Assembly: GCF_018613655.1 (NCBI RefSeq)
Contig: NZ_JAGGPW010000014.1
Span: 62,001 to 126,000, forward strand
DNA length: 64,000 nucleotides
DNA from: Planococcus sp. ISL-109
Lineage (GTDB): Bacteria; Bacillota; Bacilli; Bacillales_A; Planococcaceae
Reading direction: 5' to 3'
The first letter of the stretch is position 1. Each line of letters begins with the position of its first letter. This document shows, in pieces, positions 34,444 through 42,446 of this stretch. A program made the position numbers and the translations under genes. Below the pieces are notes generated by a model, which saw only the letters and a program-made list of their open reading frames with translations, had not been told where the DNA came from and did not search any database.

Positions 34444-34476
34444 GAAAAACCCGGATGCTTAAAGATCCCGGTTTTC
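34444..34476 (-). terminator. Hairpin after the frameshifted 92-codon gene
   Basis: On the minus strand AAAACCGGGAT and ATCCGGGTTTT pair with one mismatch, followed by T residues, just past the stop at 34482. Confidence 0.65.
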
Positions 34477-34481
34477 TCTAT

Positions 34482-34762
34482 TTAATCAATCTGCAGTAAG
34501 GCAGCAGCGAGCCGGGCGGCGAAATGTTCTGGTGGCTCTTCTGCAACAAGGCGCAGACAGACGATATTCGGGTTCGAATCGATGCTTTTCGAATTCTGTC
34601 GGCAAGGCGATCGGGAATTGCTGCAACGCTGCAGTAAATGCAGGCAGTTCTTCCGGCAGCAGGAAAATATCCGCTTCGTTCGTTGCGGTGCCGTCCGGTT
34701 TCTGCTTCGAGTAAGCTCCCCACACGCTCGGCCAGGTCCATAATGATCGATTCAATTTTCAC
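34482..34762 (-). pseudogene. Remnant of a ~92-aa soluble protein with two frameshifts
   Basis: Three overlapping frames read as one small protein. The first, from GTG 34762 behind GGAAAGGGG, gives KIESIIMDLAERVGSL. The second gives KQKPDGTATNEADIFLLPEE and continues to FPIALPTEFEK. The third gives SNPNIVCLRLVAEEPPEHFA and ends LLQID-stop. Both switches go the same way, and 281 nt minus 2 equals 93 whole codons, so two single-base insertions (real or sequencing errors) would restore it. Family not recognised. It lies between pabA and a small lipoprotein gene. Confidence 0.55.
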
Positions 34763-34794
34763 TTCTTTCCCCTTTCCTATGCAAGCAAAAACTA

Positions 34795-34842
34795 AAAGAA
34801 AACGCCGAAAAGAGCCCAAGTTTGGGTTCTTTTCGGCGTTGG
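34795..34842 (-). terminator. Strong hairpin upstream of the frameshifted gene
   Basis: AACGCCGAAAAGA pairs with TCTTTTCGGCGTT around an inner CCCAA/TTGGG stem. On the minus strand it runs into TTTTCTTTT. It probably ends the transcript of the small lipoprotein gene at 35009-35215. Confidence 0.75.
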
Positions 34843-35008
34843 TATCAGCGCTATAGTCTGTTCCATTTTACCAAATTGTTGTTATTCATCTGCGGTGTTC
34901 TTGGGTTCGTTTAAGAATCGGAAATGCTATCGTTTCCCGTTCTTTCTCAGTATAAAATACATCGTCAAAAAAGGAAAACTATTGACCGAGCTTCTATGTT
35001 CCACAGGC

Positions 35009-35215
35009 TTAATATCCAGTGTCTTCTTCCATTTCGTCTTCTTCGTCAATTTCCAGTTCGGGATCGGTCTCTTCTACATCGTCATTGCCCGGTAAAACGT
35101 CCGTTTCCTGTTCCATTTGGGGTTCATCTTCGTCGCCGCCGCAAGCTGCCAAGATGCCGGTGGATAGGATTGCTGCTGCGCCAACTTTCAACCACTTATG
35201 CTGTGCCATCTTCAT
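35009..35215 (-). CDS. Small acidic lipoprotein of unknown function
   Basis: A 68-residue protein with a signal peptide and lipobox (AAAILSTGILAAC, cysteine near residue 25). A strongly acidic tail follows, with DDVEETDPELEIDEEDEMEE containing no hydrophobic core, so the mature part is an unstructured, negatively charged surface tail anchored by lipid. The ATG is preceded by GGAGGA. No family recognised. Confidence 0.7.
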   Translation of the reverse strand: MKMAQHKWLKVGAAAILSTGILAACGGDEDEPQMEQETDVLPGNDDVEETDPELEIDEEDEMEEDTGY

Positions 35216-35280
35216 CCTCCTCCGTTTGATTTGATATTAGCAATATACCCGCTAACAGCATGAAAAAAACGCGAACAGCT

Positions 35281-35760
35281 TCATGATTTGCTTGTTTCGA
35301 GCGGCTGCGTGTGCTCACGGTATTTTGCCGCTACACTTTTTGCAAACTGCCGACATCTCGCATAATCTTGTGTGGACGGCATCTGTTCGACTTTAAACGT
35401 CGCCGCTAGAGCCGTCTTAGCATACAGCATATCCCGGAACTGATCGACTGCCCCGCAATAGGTGGCGAAGCAGCGGTCTCCTGTTCCAAAGACAGCTGTA
35501 ACAGGCGATTTCCCAAGGTTTTCGAATGCTTCAAACAAGCCGTGAAGCTGCTTTGGAATCTCGCCATTCGCCCATGTATAAGTCCCGACTAAAACCATAT
35601 CGTAACGTGATAGTTCTGCAGAATTGAACTGGTCTGCCCGAAAGCTTTCCGGAAAGACCCCTTGTTCCCTTAATGCACGCTCGACTATTTCAGCGAGCCG
35701 CTCAGTATGGCCTGTTGCAGAGGCGTAGACAATCGCGGCGCGCGGCTTATAGTTCATCAA
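35281..35760 (-). CDS. Flavodoxin, possible redox partner of the ribonucleotide reductase
   Basis: A 159-residue flavodoxin with the FMN phosphate loop SATGHTERLAE (about residues 14-24), the second FMN-contacting region TYTWANGEIP and the third AVFGTGDRCFATYCGAVDQF. It carries single electrons via FMN. Its start overlaps the end of nrdF by 14 nt, making it the last gene of the riboswitch-controlled nrd operon. In class Ib systems a flavodoxin-like protein, NrdI, activates the NrdF metal centre. This one looks like an ordinary flavodoxin, so an NrdI-like role is inference from position. Confidence 0.88.
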   Translation of the reverse strand: MMNYKPRAAIVYASATGHTERLAEIVERALREQGVFPESFRADQFNSAELSRYDMVLVGTYTWANGEIPKQLHGLFEAFENLGKSPVTAVFGTGDRCFATYCGAVDQFRDMLYAKTALAATFKVEQMPSTQDYARCRQFAKSVAAKYREHTQPLETSKS

Positions 35761-36793
35761 AGCCGTTCGACTCCGATACTTTCGTATAAGCGCGCGATTT
35801 CTGTTCGAAGAAATCCGATTTTGTGCTGTTCATCATATCATCGCCGAACACGCGGATCCACGGCATCGGGTTGTCGCGCACGTCGTACAGATTGCCGAGC
35901 CCGATTTGGCGCAGCCGTTTGTTCGCCAAATACTCGACATAGTCGCCAAACTCCGCGAGATCGATGCCTTCGATATCGCCGAGGATATGCTGCGCCCATT
36001 CTTTTTCGAGCTCAACGGCATGTGCCACTTCTTCGCAGATCCAAGCGGTCATTTCATCAGTCGCCAGTTCCGGGTTCTCCGCAATGAGGATGCGGATAAA
36101 TTGGGAAACGAAATACGCGTGCTGCATCTCGTCGCGCTGGATATAGCTGATCATCGTGCTCGTCTTGAGCATTTTCTGCTGGCGTGCGAGGTGGTAGAAA
36201 AACGCAAAGCCCGCGTAGAAATAAATGCCTTCTAGGTTGATGGAATTGACCGCGAGCTTCAATAAATGCTTGAGATTCGGCTCGGTGCGGAACGCTTCGT
36301 ACGCGGTCAGAATCCGAGCGTTGCGCTTTCTGACGAACGGATCATTCTTTGCTTCATCAAAGCGTTTGTTTTGTTCATCAAGCGGCACGAGCGAGCTGAG
36401 AACGTACGAATAAGACTCGGTATGAACCGCTTCTTGCTGGGCGATGACCGCGAAAATCGACTTGAAACTGGAGTCGCTGACATAGTCCATCACTTGTGTC
36501 ATCGTCGGTGTCTGCAAGCTGTCGAGCGAGGCGAGCTGCGTGTTGATGCGCAAAAAGACATCTTTCTCGGTTTCACTCAGCGCGTCCCAGCCTTTGATAT
36601 CGTCCTGCATATTGATTTCCTGCGCTTTCCAGAAATTCGCTAGCAAGGCCTGGTACAGCTCGTACATATGCGGATGGGCAATATCGTTCCAGTTGAGCAA
36701 GCCGGAGCTCGCACCGCCGACAATGGCGGTCGAACGGTTCGGTGCGTCTGGGTCCATCAATGGTTGTTTCGTCAAAGTTTGCATAGTCTTCAT
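35747..36793 (-). CDS. nrdF: Class I ribonucleotide reductase, small (radical) subunit
   Basis: A 348-residue ferritin-fold subunit that houses the dimetal centre and tyrosyl radical. All expected ligands are visible: Asp in LASLDSLQ, Glu and His in QQEAVHTESY, Glu in SINLEGIYFY, and Glu and His in RDEMQHAYF. The radical tyrosine is at the normal H+4 position (HTESY). So it is a normal metal-dependent subunit, not the metal-free variant. It lies 7 nt after nrdE and overlaps the flavodoxin. Ia versus Ib cannot be decided by eye. Confidence 0.93.
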   Translation of the reverse strand: MKTMQTLTKQPLMDPDAPNRSTAIVGGASSGLLNWNDIAHPHMYELYQALLANFWKAQEINMQDDIKGWDALSETEKDVFLRINTQLASLDSLQTPTMTQVMDYVSDSSFKSIFAVIAQQEAVHTESYSYVLSSLVPLDEQNKRFDEAKNDPFVRKRNARILTAYEAFRTEPNLKHLLKLAVNSINLEGIYFYAGFAFFYHLARQQKMLKTSTMISYIQRDEMQHAYFVSQFIRILIAENPELATDEMTAWICEEVAHAVELEKEWAQHILGDIEGIDLAEFGDYVEYLANKRLRQIGLGNLYDVRDNPMPWIRVFGDDMMNSTKSDFFEQKSRAYTKVSESNGFDEL

Positions 36794-36800
36794 CCTTTCC

Positions 36801-38978
36801 TTAGCTTTCGCACGCCTCGCATGCTTCGATTTCTTCCTGTGAGGTGCTGCGCACGTAATAGCTTGTCTTCAATCCACCATTCCATGCCTCGAGGTGCAAT
36901 TCGAGCAGCTCTTTCGCACGGATTGTGTGCGGGACGTAAAGATTAAAGCTGATCGCCTGGTCGATGTGGCGCTGTCTCGCCGCATTTTGGCGGATGCTCC
37001 ATTTCTGGTCCAAGACGTGGCGCGCGCGTCGGTAATATTCATAGGTCCGGTGATTCAAATCCGGTGCGGTCACGTTAAAGCGGAAGTTCTTTTTCTCTTC
37101 TGCGTATTCGACTGCATACAGCGGGTCGATGCCGTCTGTCGAACCGCCGATTTTCGCGGTCGACGAGTTCGGTGCGACCGCCATCATCCAGCCGTTGCGA
37201 ACGCCGGATGCTGCCACTTTCCAGCGCAACGCGTCCCAGCGCTCACCCGTGTAACCGCGGCGTTCAAAGTAAGCACCGGTATGCCATTCCGAATCCGTGA
37301 ATTCGCTGAACGCCCCCTTTTCTTCTGCCAGTCCCGCAGAGGCGCGGATGGTGTGCCACGCAATTTCCTCATATAACGTATCGGCATAATTTACAGCCTC
37401 TTCCGTTTCCCAGTGGATGCCGCGAAGTGCCAACAGATGGTGCCAACCGAAAGTTCCTAATCCAACGGCGCGATATTTCTGGTTGGTCACTTCCGCCTGG
37501 CCGACAGAAATCGTATTCAAATCGATGACGTTATCGAGCATGCGCAATTGAATCGGGATAAGACGGGATAAGACGTTCGCTTGCACGGCACGCGGCAAGT
37601 TGATCGACGACAAATTGCAGACGACGAAATCGCCCGGCTTGCGCACGGTGACCAAATTGCCTTCCTCGTCTTTGTATTCCTTGATGATTTGCGTCGGTGA
37701 CATGTTCTGTGCGATTTCACTGCAGAGATTGCTGCAGTAAATTGAAGTTTTGCCGATGCCACGCAAGTGCTTGTTCGGGTTGCGGCGGTTTACTTCGTCA
37801 CGGTAAAACATATAAGGTGTGCCAGTCTCGAGCTGAGACACCATAATACGTGCCATCACGTCCATCGCCCGTCCGGATTTCCGTGCCAATAATGGATGCG
37901 CGACCGCTTCTTCGTATTTTTCGGTGAAATATTTACGGTCTGTCTCGTCGTAGAAATCTTCCAGACCAAGCGGCTCGCCGGAATCATCTTTCCAGCCCAT
38001 CACCTGCTTGACTTCATGCGGGCAGAACATATGCCATTCGCCGATGCTGCGTCCGCTTTCATCCGTTTCCTGCAATTTTTTCATGAACAGATCCGGAATC
38101 GCCACGCCGGTGAAAATGTCGTGCGCTTTGCGGCGCTCATCACCGTTATTGGTCTTCAAATCCAGGAAGCCGTTCATGATGTCTTTATGGAATACATCCA
38201 AATACACCGCAACCGCTCCCTGGCGCTGGCCGAGCTGATCGACGCTGACGGCGGTGTCGTTGAGCAAGCGGATCCACGGGATGACGCCGGAGGAATTGCC
38301 TTTGAACTTGCGGATGTCGGAACCGAGTGCCCTCACCTTGCCGTAATACACACCGAGCCCGCCGCCGTCTTTGCTGAGACGCGCTACATCCCAGTTGTTC
38401 TGGTAAATGCCGTCGAGCGAATCAGCGACGGTATCAATAAAGCATGAAGACATTTGCCCGAAGCTTTTTCCGGCATTCGACAAAGTCGGCGTCGCCACCG
38501 TCATATACAAATTGCTCATCGCCCAATACGCTTCTTTAATGAGTTCCAAGCGGCGCATTTTCGGCTCTTTTTGCATCAAAGTCATGGCGATGATGAGAAA
38601 GCGTTCCTGCGGCAATTCCCACACGCGGCCGTCGTAGTCTTTCGCCAAATAGCGGTCCGCCAACAGGAACAACCCGATGTAATTGAACAACTTGTCACGC
38701 TCCGGTGCAATTTCTTTGCCCAATAAGCGGATCTCTTCTTCCGAGTAGGCTTCCAGCAAATCTTTCGAATAAATGCCTAAACGGCTCAAGCCGTGAACCA
38801 AACCATAAAAATCATCGTATTTCTTTTCTTCGCTATAGCCGCGTGTTGCCGCTGCCTGTTCGTACAATTTCTCCAAATACAAACCGGCCGCTTCAAACGT
38901 CCATTCCGGCTCGTCCATCGACACACGGTTTAAAGCATCTTGAATTTTCCGTTCCCGTTCCGCTATGTTCATCGTCAT
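36801..38978 (-). CDS. nrdE: Class I ribonucleotide reductase, large (catalytic) subunit
   Basis: A 725-residue subunit that reduces ribonucleoside diphosphates to deoxyribonucleotides. Active-site residues are visible: one redox cysteine in MSSCFIDTVADS, the NxCxE thiyl loop in SNLCSEI, the second redox cysteine in VVCNLSSINL, the radical-transfer tyrosines in TSYYVRST and the C-terminal CEAC pair. The N-terminus lacks an obvious ATP-cone. The ATG at 38978 follows GAAGGAG, two bases past the thioesterase stop region. The operon is governed by a cobalamin riboswitch although this enzyme needs no B12. Confidence 0.94.
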   Translation of the reverse strand: MTMNIAERERKIQDALNRVSMDEPEWTFEAAGLYLEKLYEQAAATRGYSEEKKYDDFYGLVHGLSRLGIYSKDLLEAYSEEEIRLLGKEIAPERDKLFNYIGLFLLADRYLAKDYDGRVWELPQERFLIIAMTLMQKEPKMRRLELIKEAYWAMSNLYMTVATPTLSNAGKSFGQMSSCFIDTVADSLDGIYQNNWDVARLSKDGGGLGVYYGKVRALGSDIRKFKGNSSGVIPWIRLLNDTAVSVDQLGQRQGAVAVYLDVFHKDIMNGFLDLKTNNGDERRKAHDIFTGVAIPDLFMKKLQETDESGRSIGEWHMFCPHEVKQVMGWKDDSGEPLGLEDFYDETDRKYFTEKYEEAVAHPLLARKSGRAMDVMARIMVSQLETGTPYMFYRDEVNRRNPNKHLRGIGKTSIYCSNLCSEIAQNMSPTQIIKEYKDEEGNLVTVRKPGDFVVCNLSSINLPRAVQANVLSRLIPIQLRMLDNVIDLNTISVGQAEVTNQKYRAVGLGTFGWHHLLALRGIHWETEEAVNYADTLYEEIAWHTIRASAGLAEEKGAFSEFTDSEWHTGAYFERRGYTGERWDALRWKVAASGVRNGWMMAVAPNSSTAKIGGSTDGIDPLYAVEYAEEKKNFRFNVTAPDLNHRTYEYYRRARHVLDQKWSIRQNAARQRHIDQAISFNLYVPHTIRAKELLELHLEAWNGGLKTSYYVRSTSQEEIEACEACES

Positions 38979-38979
38979 C

Positions 38980-39468
38980 TCAGCACAACTCCTTCGCGTA
39001 TTCATTCGCTTTCATGCGGCGCTCTTTCCGTTCCTGCGCACTTTCAAACAGCCGCCGTTCATTTTCTGTTTCGGGCACGACGCTTGCGACCGGTGTCGGC
39101 AGTCCTGCATCATCGACGGCCACCATCGTCAAAATCGCCGTCGTCGTCAAGCTGCGGGCACCGCTCTCAATGTTCTGGCATTCCGCTTTGACGTATACTT
39201 CCATCGACGTGCGTCCCGTCGAAATGACGACCCCTTCCAAAATCAACACATCCCCGACCTTCGCAGAAGACAGAAAGTTGACCGTATCGATCGACGCGGT
39301 CACCACGACGTTCCGGCTATGCTTCATCGCGGCGATCGCCGCGATTTCATCGATGTAAGCGAGCACCGTACCGCCAAAAATGGTGCCCATATGGTTCGTA
39401 TCCGGCGGCAGGACGAGCCGGGACTGGATGGTCCGCGACACGCCGGCCGGAAGCTGTTCTCTATTCAT
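38980..39468 (-). CDS. Acyl-CoA thioesterase, hotdog fold (YkhA/BFIT type)
   Basis: A 162-residue hotdog-fold thioesterase. The helix segment DTNHMGTIFGGTVLAYIDEI carries the conserved residues of the acyl-CoA thioester hydrolase (YciA/YkhA) family, followed by ASIDTVNFLSSAKVGDVLIL. It hydrolyses acyl-CoAs. It is the first gene after the cobalamin riboswitch and ends two bases from the nrdE start, so it is co-transcribed with the ribonucleotide reductase although no metabolic link is obvious. The ATG at 39468 follows AAAAGGAGG. Confidence 0.88.
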   Translation of the reverse strand: MNREQLPAGVSRTIQSRLVLPPDTNHMGTIFGGTVLAYIDEIAAIAAMKHSRNVVVTASIDTVNFLSSAKVGDVLILEGVVISTGRTSMEVYVKAECQNIESGARSLTTTAILTMVAVDDAGLPTPVASVVPETENERRLFESAQERKERRMKANEYAKELC

Positions 39469-39493
39469 GCCGATTCCTCCTTTTTGAAAACGC

Positions 39494-39528
39494 CAAAAGC
39501 CCCCACTCTCCGGAGAGACTGGGGGCAT
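39494..39528 (-). terminator. Intrinsic terminator of the cobalamin riboswitch
   Basis: On the minus strand CCCCCAGTCTCT pairs with GGAGAGTGGGGG (one mismatch), followed by CTTTT, 26 nt before the thioesterase start. It is the expected expression platform: B12 binding should favour this terminator. Confidence 0.85.
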
Positions 39529-39615
39529 GAACGCAAGTCAATAAGGTGGACACACTCGGGCCACGCAAACCAAACCTTTGTCATCCTTCCCAATTCCCGG
39601 AGAAGAGCAAAACGA

Positions 39616-39774
39616 CAACAAAGGCAGGTCTCCTGGCTCGCGCGTCTCTCTCGCCATGCCCTTCCCGTCCATTGGACAGTGGGATCATCATGGTTCGTCT
39701 GCGCTTACAGTTGCGGGAACAGCTCCGGTATTTCACCGGATTCCCTATTAAGCCCGTATTGGGCACCTTTGTTG
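39616..39774 (-). ncRNA. Cobalamin (adenosylcobalamin) riboswitch aptamer
   Basis: On the minus strand the region is framed by CAACAAAGG and CCTTTGTTG (closing stem). It contains the conserved blocks GGTGCC, AATAGGGAATCCGGTG, CGGAGCTGTTCCCGCAACTG with TAAGC, and the B12 box GCCAGGAGACCTGCC at about 39623-39638. These are the hallmarks of the RF00174 class. It precedes the thioesterase-nrdE-nrdF-flavodoxin operon, which should be switched off when B12 is plentiful, presumably because a B12-dependent class II reductase then takes over. Confidence 0.95.
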
Positions 39775-40065
39775 CGGTATCACTATATATGGTGTTGAAT
39801 TTTTAATTCATCACCAAATCTTGTAGTTTTAACTATAGAACAATTCGGATTTCGCCGCAAGGACTTTCTGGAGGCTTTCTTCAGAAAGCGAAAAAGGGGC
39901 TAGTCGCTGGCACATTTCACGCATAAAACTTCTGATTTATAGTTGTTTTTTGACACAAGTTTAAGACACTTTGAGAATGAGGTTCGGAATTCGTGGATGT
40001 TACAAATAAAGGGAAAAATAAGCAGGAACTGGTGTGAGGTATATTGATAGCGCTGATTTTATCGT

Positions 40066-40168
40066 CGCCGTAGGATCTGCAGCCTCGCTTGGGGTAGGCC
40101 TCTCGCAATAAGCCAAGAAAACCACTTGTCTCATTGCTTCGGCTCACCCGTAAGCGCGCGGCTGCTTA
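40066..40168 (+). repeat. Intergenic hairpin repeat family B, copy 1
   Basis: About 100 bp, from GCAGCCTCGCTTGGGGT to ACCCGTAAGCGCGCGGCTGC, with complementary ends and an internal GCAATAAG/CTCATTGC stem. Further copies lie at 45758-45867, 46007-46116 and, inverted, at 61139-61224. Copies differ in sequence while keeping stem pairing. Confidence 0.75.
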
Positions 40169-40217
40169 AATATTTCACTGATTCGAATGTGTAAAAGCTT
40201 GTCTGCTCCTATAAGTG

Positions 40218-40585
40218 TCGTCCGTCTGATAAGGAAAGTATATCTAAAGAAGTGAAAACTGAAATCGGATTTTCTTCTTAATCGTAAAATGAAAATTATT
40301 AGCGAGAGATACAGCTTATATTTTCCAAGTTAGAATTTAAAGAAACCTCCCCATGATTATTAAACCAGAGATGTAGCGTAGGCGGCGACGCCTAAGGGAG
40401 CAGCGAAGCGACGGGTTTGAGAGACCCCGTAGGAAATGAATGAGCGAAGCTTAGCTGAGTGCATTCATTTGCGACGCATCTGCTATGCAGATGTGGGAGC
40501 ACACGAGTTTCCGCAGTGACGAGTAGGCTCGATTCCCGCCCCTAGGCAAGCGTCCGCCGGGAGCGCAATCTCAGCTATCCCCCCA
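40218..40585. repeat. Intergenic repeat family A, copy 2
   Basis: Begins with an inverted match to the 31706 segment. It continues as GC-rich sequence with GTAGGCGGCGACGCC and GGCAAGCGTCCGCCGGGAGC followed by GCAATCTC, related to the family at 31.8, 46.5 and 60.9 kb. No gene is found between 39.8 and 40.6 kb. Confidence 0.6.
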
Positions 40586-40611
40586 CTTCTCCTCATATTT
40601 CCCGGGAAATA

Positions 40612-40642
40612 AAAAAACCACGCAATTGTATGCGCGGCTTCT
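40612..40642 (-). terminator. Terminator after the small basic protein gene
   Basis: On the minus strand CCGCGCA pairs with TGCGTGG (one G-T pair) across a 6-nt loop, followed by seven T, directly after the stop at 40644. Confidence 0.85.
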
Positions 40643-40643
40643 A

Positions 40644-40832
40644 TCATCCATCGACCCATTCAGTTTCAGCTTCTGGCTGCTTTTCTTTTTGGCCAGTGGT
40701 TTCTTTATTGTCTTTGCTCGTATACGGCTTGAAACTCTTGGCTTTGTTCTTGCCTTTTTCCCAACGGTTCCAGCCTTTTTTGCCGGTTCCTTTGCCAATG
40801 CCGCTTTTCACTTTTGCTTTTGCTTTGCTCAT
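40644..40832 (-). CDS. Small, very basic protein of unknown function
   Basis: A 62-residue protein with a lysine- and glycine-rich N-terminal half (MSKAKAKVKSGIGKGTGKKG, then WNRWEKGKNKAKSFKPYTS) and a polar acidic end. Such a composition suggests nucleic-acid or ribosome association, but no family was recognised. The ATG at 40832 follows GGGAG with 8 nt spacing and a good terminator follows, so a real gene is likely. An overlapping 75-codon frame on the same strand is considered a shadow. Confidence 0.65.
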   Translation of the reverse strand: MSKAKAKVKSGIGKGTGKKGWNRWEKGKNKAKSFKPYTSKDNKETTGQKEKQPEAETEWVDG

Positions 40833-40903
40833 TTCTTTCACTCCCGTTCACACATCGTGACGTTCAGCTTACCACATTCCGCCGCTTTCGTGAACAATCG
40901 TGT

Positions 40904-41380
40904 TTATGCGCCTATCACTTTTTCAATTTCCTTATTCATCGAAGCGGGTGTATCTTTCGGTGCAAAACGCGCCACCACTTCTCCGTTCTGGTCCACCAAA
41001 AACTTCGTGAAGTTCCACTTGATGCCACTCGACAGGAAACCTTTCGTATTGGCGGTCAAATGCTGGAACAAAGGATGCGCTTCTTTGCCGTTCACTTTGA
41101 TGATGTCGTGCATCGGAAACGTGACTCCGTAAGTCATGCGGCAGGAAGACTCGGCATCGGCCGCTTCACCGACTTCCTGGCCGAATTGGTCGGACGGGAA
41201 GCCGAGCACGACGAGCCCTTTGTCCTTATACTCCTCGTACAGCTTCTCGAGGCCGTCAAACTGGCCGCGCAAGCCGCATTTCGTCGCGGTATTGACGATG
41301 ACCATCGGCTGTCCTTTGTATTTCTCCAATTTGTACTGCTGTCCGCTTGCATCTGTGACGCTAATATCATAGATCCCCAT
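40904..41380 (-). CDS. gpx: Glutathione peroxidase-family (thiol peroxidase) protein
   Basis: A 158-residue peroxidase with the peroxidatic cysteine in TATKCGLRGQFDGLE (residue ~35), the glutamine in GFPSDQFGQEV and the catalytic Trp-Asn in KWNFTKFLVD. Bacterial members usually use thioredoxin rather than glutathione. The selenocysteine position is cysteine. It follows ohrR on the same strand at 29 nt, forming an ohr-ohrR-gpx peroxide-defence cluster. Confidence 0.92.
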   Translation of the reverse strand: MGIYDISVTDASGQQYKLEKYKGQPMVIVNTATKCGLRGQFDGLEKLYEEYKDKGLVVLGFPSDQFGQEVGEAADAESSCRMTYGVTFPMHDIIKVNGKEAHPLFQHLTANTKGFLSSGIKWNFTKFLVDQNGEVVARFAPKDTPASMNKEIEKVIGA

Positions 41381-41409
41381 TCTTCATCACTCCTGTTTTC
41401 ATGAATTTT

Positions 41410-41847
41410 TCACAGGTCCATGTCGCTGAAAAATGCATTCAAGGCTTTTAAGTTTTTCATCAGCTCGAATGCATTTACATCGAGGTAATTGCAGCTGGTA
41501 ATTTTGTTGTGGATTGCCTGCTCGATCGGCTTTTCATCCGCATGCGACTGGTCGGTCAAGGAAATGCGGAAAGCGCGTCGGTCTTCCGTGGATTGCTTTT
41601 TCGTCACGCGGCCATTATCGATCATCCGGTTGATGATCGGATTGAGCGTGCCGGTGCCGAGCCCGAGCTGTTCGCCGATTTGCTTCATCGTCAGCCCATC
41701 TTCTTCCCACAAGACGAGCAGTACCAAGTATTGCGTAAAGGTCAGCCCGAATGGCTCCAGAGTCTTGGCATACAGTTTGGAAAAATTGCTCGAAGCTTTA
41801 TACACTTCAAAGCATAATTGCTGATCCAGTTTTGTCGGTTTGTCCAT
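41410..41847 (-). CDS. ohrR: MarR-family organic peroxide sensor OhrR
   Basis: A 145-residue winged-helix repressor. The sensing cysteine is in the conserved N-terminal context QQLCFEVYKASSNFSKLY (Cys ~11), and the DNA-binding region is LTMKQIGEQLGLGTGTLNPI. Organic hydroperoxides oxidise the cysteine and release DNA. The ATG at 41847 follows AGGTGAT; a longer frame is unnecessary. It lies 20 nt after ohr, so it is co-transcribed with its target and autoregulated through the operator upstream of ohr. Confidence 0.92.
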   Translation of the reverse strand: MDKPTKLDQQLCFEVYKASSNFSKLYAKTLEPFGLTFTQYLVLLVLWEEDGLTMKQIGEQLGLGTGTLNPIINRMIDNGRVTKKQSTEDRRAFRISLTDQSHADEKPIEQAIHNKITSCNYLDVNAFELMKNLKALNAFFSDMDL

Positions 41848-41867
41848 ATGATCACCTGTTTTTCTAA

Positions 41868-42287
41868 TTATCGAATCGCAATCTCCACATCTACCGAATC
41901 TTTGATCGCTTTGGAATAAGGGCAATAAGCATGGGCTTTTTCAACATAATGCTGTTTCTTCTCCTCATCCAAGCCTTCGATGTCCACTTCCAGGCGCACT
42001 GCAAGCTTGGCTCCGCCGTCCGCTTTGTCGCCGATCAAAGAAACCGTCGCAGTAACTTCGCTGTTCTTAACTTCCACTTTATCATTTTCCAAAACCAAAT
42101 CCAACGCACTATTGAAGCAAGAGCTATAGCCTGCCGCAAATAATTGCTCAGGGTTGGTTGCCGTGTTCGGCTGTCCGCCGAGCGCGACCGGTTTTGCAAC
42201 ATCAAGATTGAAAATATTATCCGGCGAATAAACGCTGCCTTCGCGTCCGCCGCTATTGATCATTGTCGTTTCAAATAAAGTTTTCAT
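41868..42287 (-). CDS. ohr: Organic hydroperoxide resistance protein Ohr
   Basis: A 139-residue OsmC/Ohr-fold peroxidase with the two catalytic cysteines in FAAGYSSCFNSAL and HAYCPYSKA and the conserved arginine-containing N-terminus. It reduces organic hydroperoxides with lipoyl or dihydrolipoamide-type thiols. First gene of the ohr-ohrR-gpx cluster; its ATG is preceded by GGAGGGATG. Confidence 0.94.
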   Translation of the reverse strand: MKTLFETTMINSGGREGSVYSPDNIFNLDVAKPVALGGQPNTATNPEQLFAAGYSSCFNSALDLVLENDKVEVKNSEVTATVSLIGDKADGGAKLAVRLEVDIEGLDEEKKQHYVEKAHAYCPYSKAIKDSVDVEIAIR

Positions 42288-42317
42288 TGTTACATCCCTC
42301 CAATATTTAGATCTTAC

Positions 42318-42341
42318 ACGATCTATATTAAACTAAATCGT
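42318..42341 (-). promoter_or_regulatory. Candidate OhrR operator upstream of ohr
   Basis: A 24-bp imperfect palindrome: ACGAT and ATCGT at the ends, TA/TA inside and TTAA at the centre (9 of 12 base pairs symmetric). It ends 31 nt upstream of the ohr start. Position fits OhrR control, though it differs from the best-known B. subtilis TACAATT-AATTGTA site. Confidence 0.55.
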
Positions 42342-42446
42342 GCGCGACGTAAAATGAAACGCTCAATTTCCGGTAAACAAAAAACGGCCCTGAAATGAAT
42401 CTTTCGGTACCGTTTTAGATTATTGCCTATGAAATGGTCGTCTTGC

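Noticed and set aside
36200..36793. Metal-free (class Ie) variant of the small ribonucleotide reductase subunit
   Set aside because: All six metal ligands and the radical tyrosine are present.
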